Below are positions 61,178 through 64,000 of a stretch of DNA of 64,000 bases, piece after piece. The DNA lies in contig NZ_LN868939.1 of NCBI RefSeq assembly GCF_001182745.1, forward strand, positions 868,001 to 932,000, written 5' to 3'. Numbering within the stretch: the stretch's first letter is position 1; each line of letters opens with the position of its first letter. Made by a program: the position numbers and the translations under genes. Source of the stretch: Nocardia farcinica (lineage in GTDB: Bacteria > Actinomycetota > Actinomycetes > Mycobacteriales > Mycobacteriaceae). The notes below the pieces were generated by a model that was not told the origin of the DNA, ran no database searches, and saw only the letters and a program-made list of their open reading frames with translations.

Positions 61178-62353
61178 GTGCGCGAAGTCCTCCTGCTCTG
61201 CTGGCGCGACTCCGGGCATCCGCAGGGCGGCGGCAGCGAGCGCTACCTCGAGCAGGTCGGCGCGCAACTGGCCGCGCGCGGGGTCAAGGTCACGCTGCGC
61301 ACCGCCCGTTATCGCGGCGCGGCCCGGCGCGAGCGGATCGACGGCATCGACATCAGCCGCGGCGGCGGCCGCTACACCGTCTATCCGCGCGCGCTGGCCG
61401 CCATCGCGCTCGGCAGGCTCGGTCTCGGCCCGCTGCGCGGGGTACGTCCCGACGCGGTGATCGACACCCAGAACGGCATCCCGTTCTTCGCCACCGCCGC
61501 CACCGCGGCGCCCTCGGTGGTGTTGGTGCACCACGGGCACCGCGAGCAGTGGCCGGTCGCGGGCAGGCTGGTGGGGCGGATCGGCTGGTGGATCGAATCC
61601 CGGCTCTCGCCGCGCGTGCATCGCGGCAACCAGTACCTGACCGTCTCGCTGCCCTCGGCCGAGGAGCTGGCCGCGCTCGGCGTCGAGCGCGAGCGCATCG
61701 CGGTGGTGCGCAACGGCGCCGAACCGGTGCCCGCCGACGTGCCCACCGGTGCGGCGGTCACCCGTGCGCCCGAGCCGCGCGTCCTGGTGCTCTCGCGGCT
61801 GGTTCCGCACAAGCAGATCGAGGACGCCCTGGCCGTCGCCGCCCGACTGCGGAGCCGCTTCCCCGGCCTGCGGCTGGACGTGGTCGGCGGCGGCTGGTGG
61901 GCCGACAACCTGCGCGCGACCGCCCGTGCGCTGGCCATCGACGACATCGTCACCTTCCACGGCCACGTCGACGAGCGCCGCAAACACGAGCTGCTGGCCC
62001 AGGCCTGGGTGCACGTGCTGCCCTCCCGCAAAGAGGGGTGGGGCCTGGCGGTCATCGAGGCCGCCCAGCACGGGGTGCCGACCGTCGGCTACCGCAGCTC
62101 GCGCGGACTCACCGACTCCATCGTCGACGGGGTCACCGGCACCCTGGTCGACGATGTCGCCCAGCTGACCGACGCGGTGGGCGAACTGCTCGCCGATGCG
62201 TCGACCCGGACGGTGATGGGGGAGAAGGCGCGGGCGCGAGCGCGCGAGTTCTCCTGGGAGCAGACCGGCAACGGCGTGTACGAGGTGCTGTCGGCCGTCG
62301 CGCGCGGCGAGCGCGTGTCCGGCCTCGTCGGCGGACCTGCTCAGGGGGAGTGA
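61178..62353 (+). CDS. GT4-family glycosyltransferase (Rv0225-like)
   Basis: This 391-residue cytoplasmic enzyme has a GT-B fold. The N-terminal acceptor-side domain begins VLLLCWRDSGHPQGGGSERY (glycine-rich loop). The C-terminal domain has LVLSRLVPHKQIEDALAVAA, VGGGWWADNL, FHGHVDERRKHELLAQAWVH and the E-x7-E donor motif SRKEGWGLAVIEAAQHG. It would transfer a sugar from a nucleotide donor to a lipid or glycan. It starts with a GTG and overlaps the converging membrane-protein gene by 13 bases. Confidence 0.88.
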   Translation: MREVLLLCWRDSGHPQGGGSERYLEQVGAQLAARGVKVTLRTARYRGAARRERIDGIDISRGGGRYTVYPRALAAIALGRLGLGPLRGVRPDAVIDTQNGIPFFATAATAAPSVVLVHHGHREQWPVAGRLVGRIGWWIESRLSPRVHRGNQYLTVSLPSAEELAALGVERERIAVVRNGAEPVPADVPTGAAVTRAPEPRVLVLSRLVPHKQIEDALAVAARLRSRFPGLRLDVVGGGWWADNLRATARALAIDDIVTFHGHVDERRKHELLAQAWVHVLPSRKEGWGLAVIEAAQHGVPTVGYRSSRGLTDSIVDGVTGTLVDDVAQLTDAVGELLADASTRTVMGEKARARAREFSWEQTGNGVYEVLSAVARGERVSGLVGGPAQGE

Positions 62354-64000
62354 CGGAGCGTCACCGGACGGCGACACCGGGCGGCGACGAGTAACCCGCC
62401 GAGCAAGGCGCCCGCCCACGCCAGGTGCGCGAGACCGGCCCAGCGGCGTCGTCCGGCGCCGGCGTCGGTTCCGTTCGCCGCGCCCGGCACCCGGTAGAGC
62501 GCCAGATCGGCGTCGGCGTATACCGGTTCCAGGTCCGCCAGCGTGCGCGCCGACTCGCCCAGCGGTCCGGGGGTCCGCCGTTCCACCAGCACCCAGCCCA
62601 CGCCCTGTGCGGCCAGCTCGGCCGGTGAACCACCGTGCAGGAGTAGCTGTTCCACCGTCCGCGCCCGCGTGCCCTCACCGGCGACGACCTGCCCGCGCAC
62701 CGGCAGTTCGCCGGTCTGCAGCACATCGGCGGGCAGCATGCGCGGTGCCGGATCGAGCACCGGTGCCGGGCCGCTGTACTCGAACCGCCGGAACATGCCC
62801 GCGGGCAGCACCGCGACATCGGCGTCGCCGGTGATGGTCGCGGCCACCCGGGCCCAGCCGTCGGGATAACGCACCGGGCGCACCGCTCCGCCGACACCCC
62901 AGGCGAGATCGAACAGCGGCGCGACGAGCAGCACGACGAGGACCGTGGCGACGACCGCCGGACCGGGTTCGCGCGGGCCCGCCTGTTCGGCGGTCCCGTC
63001 GTCGTCGGCGGTGTTCCACCGGCGCAGGGCCGCGGCGATCGCCGTGCACCCCGCCGCCGCGCACAGGGTGTAGCCGGGCACGGCCAGCGCGACGTACTTC
63101 TGGGTATCGCGCAGCAGCCCGGCCCCGGGGACGTGGACGACCAGCCACTCGAGCACGCCCGTCCCCCAGCCGGTGGCGGCGAGCGCGGGCAGCACGACGG
63201 CCGCCGCCGCCAGGCCGAGCAGCGCGCGCCGCACGGCGGTGGCCGGATCGGGGTCGTGGGCCGCCTGCTGTGTGCCCGGTGCCCGGGTCGATGCCGCCAC
63301 ACCGCGTACCCCCGCGGCGACCAGAGCCAGCAAGATCAGGGTGCCGATCAGGGCGAGCGGTGTGGCGCGTGCGGCCGGGACCGCGTCGGCGTTCCAGATG
63401 CCGCCGAGGCCGGCCAGGCTGCCGAGCGTGCCGAGGCCGGGTTCCGCGCGGGCGGCGAAGGCCGCCACACCGGTGGGATCGGAAGGTTCGGCGCCCGCCC
63501 CGGACAGCAGCGTCGCCGCCAGCCAGGGTGCGGCGGTCAGCAGGATGGGCGGCAGCACCCACGGCAGCCGCCGCCACCCGATCGTCACGACCGCGACGAG
63601 CGCGGCGAGCAGCGCGCCGGTCGGGGTCAGGCCGGCCGCCGCGAGACACGCGGTCAGCGCGGCCCATCCGCCGATCGCCTCGCGCCGCGGCAGCGGTGCC
63701 GTCGATGCCGGTTCCGGCGCCGATGGGTGGGCACGCGAGGCGGCGCAGCGGATCCGGTAGGCGGCCAGCGCGGTCCACGGCAACGCCGCATAGCCGGTCA
63801 ACAGACTCCAATGCCCTTGCAGAAGCCGTTCGGCGACATAGGGATTCCACATCGCCACGGTGATCGCGACGAGTTGCGCGGCCGTCGGCGCCCGCAGCAG
63901 CTCCCGCGCCGCCACCGCCGCCCCGTAGCCCGCCGCCCACAGCGCCAGCACCAGGACCACCCGCACGACCGAGCCGCCGTCGACCACCGCCGACAGCGTC
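62341..64000 (-). CDS. large polytopic membrane protein (Rv0226c-like), 5' end outside window
   Basis: The reading frame is open from the stop at 62341-62343 to the window edge (over 550 codons), so the N-terminus is missing. About ten hydrophobic segments alternate with loops. NPYVAERLLQGHWSLLTGYA is followed by ALPWTALAAYR and LRDTQKYVALAVPG. Its position opposite the GT4 gene matches Rv0226c. The motif pattern recalls GT-C type glycosyltransferases or mannan-related polymerases, but no catalytic motif can be named with confidence. It is probably an envelope glycan or lipid-handling protein. Confidence 0.7.
   Translation of the reverse strand, partial: TLSAVVDGGSVVRVVLVLALWAAGYGAAVAARELLRAPTAAQLVAITVAMWNPYVAERLLQGHWSLLTGYAALPWTALAAYRIRCAASRAHPSAPEPASTAPLPRREAIGGWAALTACLAAAGLTPTGALLAALVAVVTIGWRRLPWVLPPILLTAAPWLAATLLSGAGAEPSDPTGVAAFAARAEPGLGTLGSLAGLGGIWNADAVPAARATPLALIGTLILLALVAAGVRGVAASTRAPGTQQAAHDPDPATAVRRALLGLAAAAVVLPALAATGWGTGVLEWLVVHVPGAGLLRDTQKYVALAVPGYTLCAAAGCTAIAAALRRWNTADDDGTAEQAGPREPGPAVVATVLVVLLVAPLFDLAWGVGGAVRPVRYPDGWARVAATITGDADVAVLPAGMFRRFEYSGPAPVLDPAPRMLPADVLQTGELPVRGQVVAGEGTRARTVEQLLLHGGSPAELAAQGVGWVLVERRTPGPLGESARTLADLEPVYADADLALYRVPGAANGTDAGAGRRRWAGLAHLAWAGALLGGLLVAARCRRPVTLRHSP

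Noticed and set aside
1..64000. tRNA, rRNA, integrase or insertion sequence
   Set aside because: No transposase-like reading frame, CCA-ended cloverleaf or rRNA signature was noticed on either strand; a dedicated scan would settle this.

Overview
The window is chromosomal DNA from a high-GC actinobacterium of the Mycobacteriales, most likely Nocardia and probably close to N. farcinica. Three things support this: the strong G/C bias at third codon positions, many GTG starts, and a gene order matching Mycobacterium tuberculosis Rv0206c-Rv0226c. That order is mmpL3, NYN protein and trmB, then two degenerate GTPase-like genes, pckG, aldehyde dehydrogenase, methyltransferase, GT4 and a membrane protein. 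No rRNA, tRNA, insertion sequence, phage gene or CRISPR array was seen. Species and synteny are judged from memory of the families, not from a search.

Layout. 1-8.4 kb: the end of an unknown gene, a 77-bp tandem repeat, a membrane protein, a Tat-exported PhoX-type phosphatase, a GH25 lysozyme, a glucosylglycerate hydrolase with an unknown partner gene, an SDR, and a lipoprotein polysaccharide deacetylase with an apparent frameshift. 8.5-12.4 kb: leuS, divergent from an SdpI-like protein and a Gly/Cys-rich membrane peptide. 12.4-17.2 kb: a tightly coupled five-gene minus-strand operon (ThDP enzyme, SRPBCC protein, KASIII-like enzyme, HisC-like aminotransferase, cupin). It looks like a compact, unassigned biosynthetic cluster and is the best candidate for an undescribed system. 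17.3-19.7 kb: an EXLDI protein and a DrrAB-type ABC exporter. 19.8-21.0 kb: sigL and its anti-sigma factor rslA behind a SigL-like promoter.

21-32 kb: AlgH-like protein, acyltransferase, small GNAT, secreted TAP-type hydrolase, glycerate kinase, a 17-bp minisatellite, an HxlR regulator divergent from an imine-reductase-like gene, an ABC transporter with an XRE regulator, an ArsR-SRPBCC fusion behind two tandem palindromes, a Ddn-like gene with paired palindromes around its promoter, aroQ and an unknown gene. 32-43 kb: a PBP-like lipoprotein lacking its catalytic motifs, envelope membrane proteins, a class III adenylate cyclase, an AI-2E transporter, a MacS/MacR-like two-component system, a DUF1707 protein, an XRE-TPR regulator and small genes. 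43-64 kb: DUF2339 (with a second apparent frameshift), the trmB-NYN-mmpL3 operon, a lipase, an SDR, two degenerate GTPase-like proteins, pckG, and the ALDH/methyltransferase/GT4/membrane protein group.

Functional links. Glucosylglycerate hydrolase releases glycerate, which the glycerate kinase at 24.6 kb could phosphorylate. MmpL3, the GT4 enzyme, the polytopic membrane protein, the PhoX-type enzyme, the PBP-like protein and the deacetylase all concern the cell envelope. Both apparent frameshifts lie in short C or G runs, so base-calling error must be excluded before either gene is called broken.
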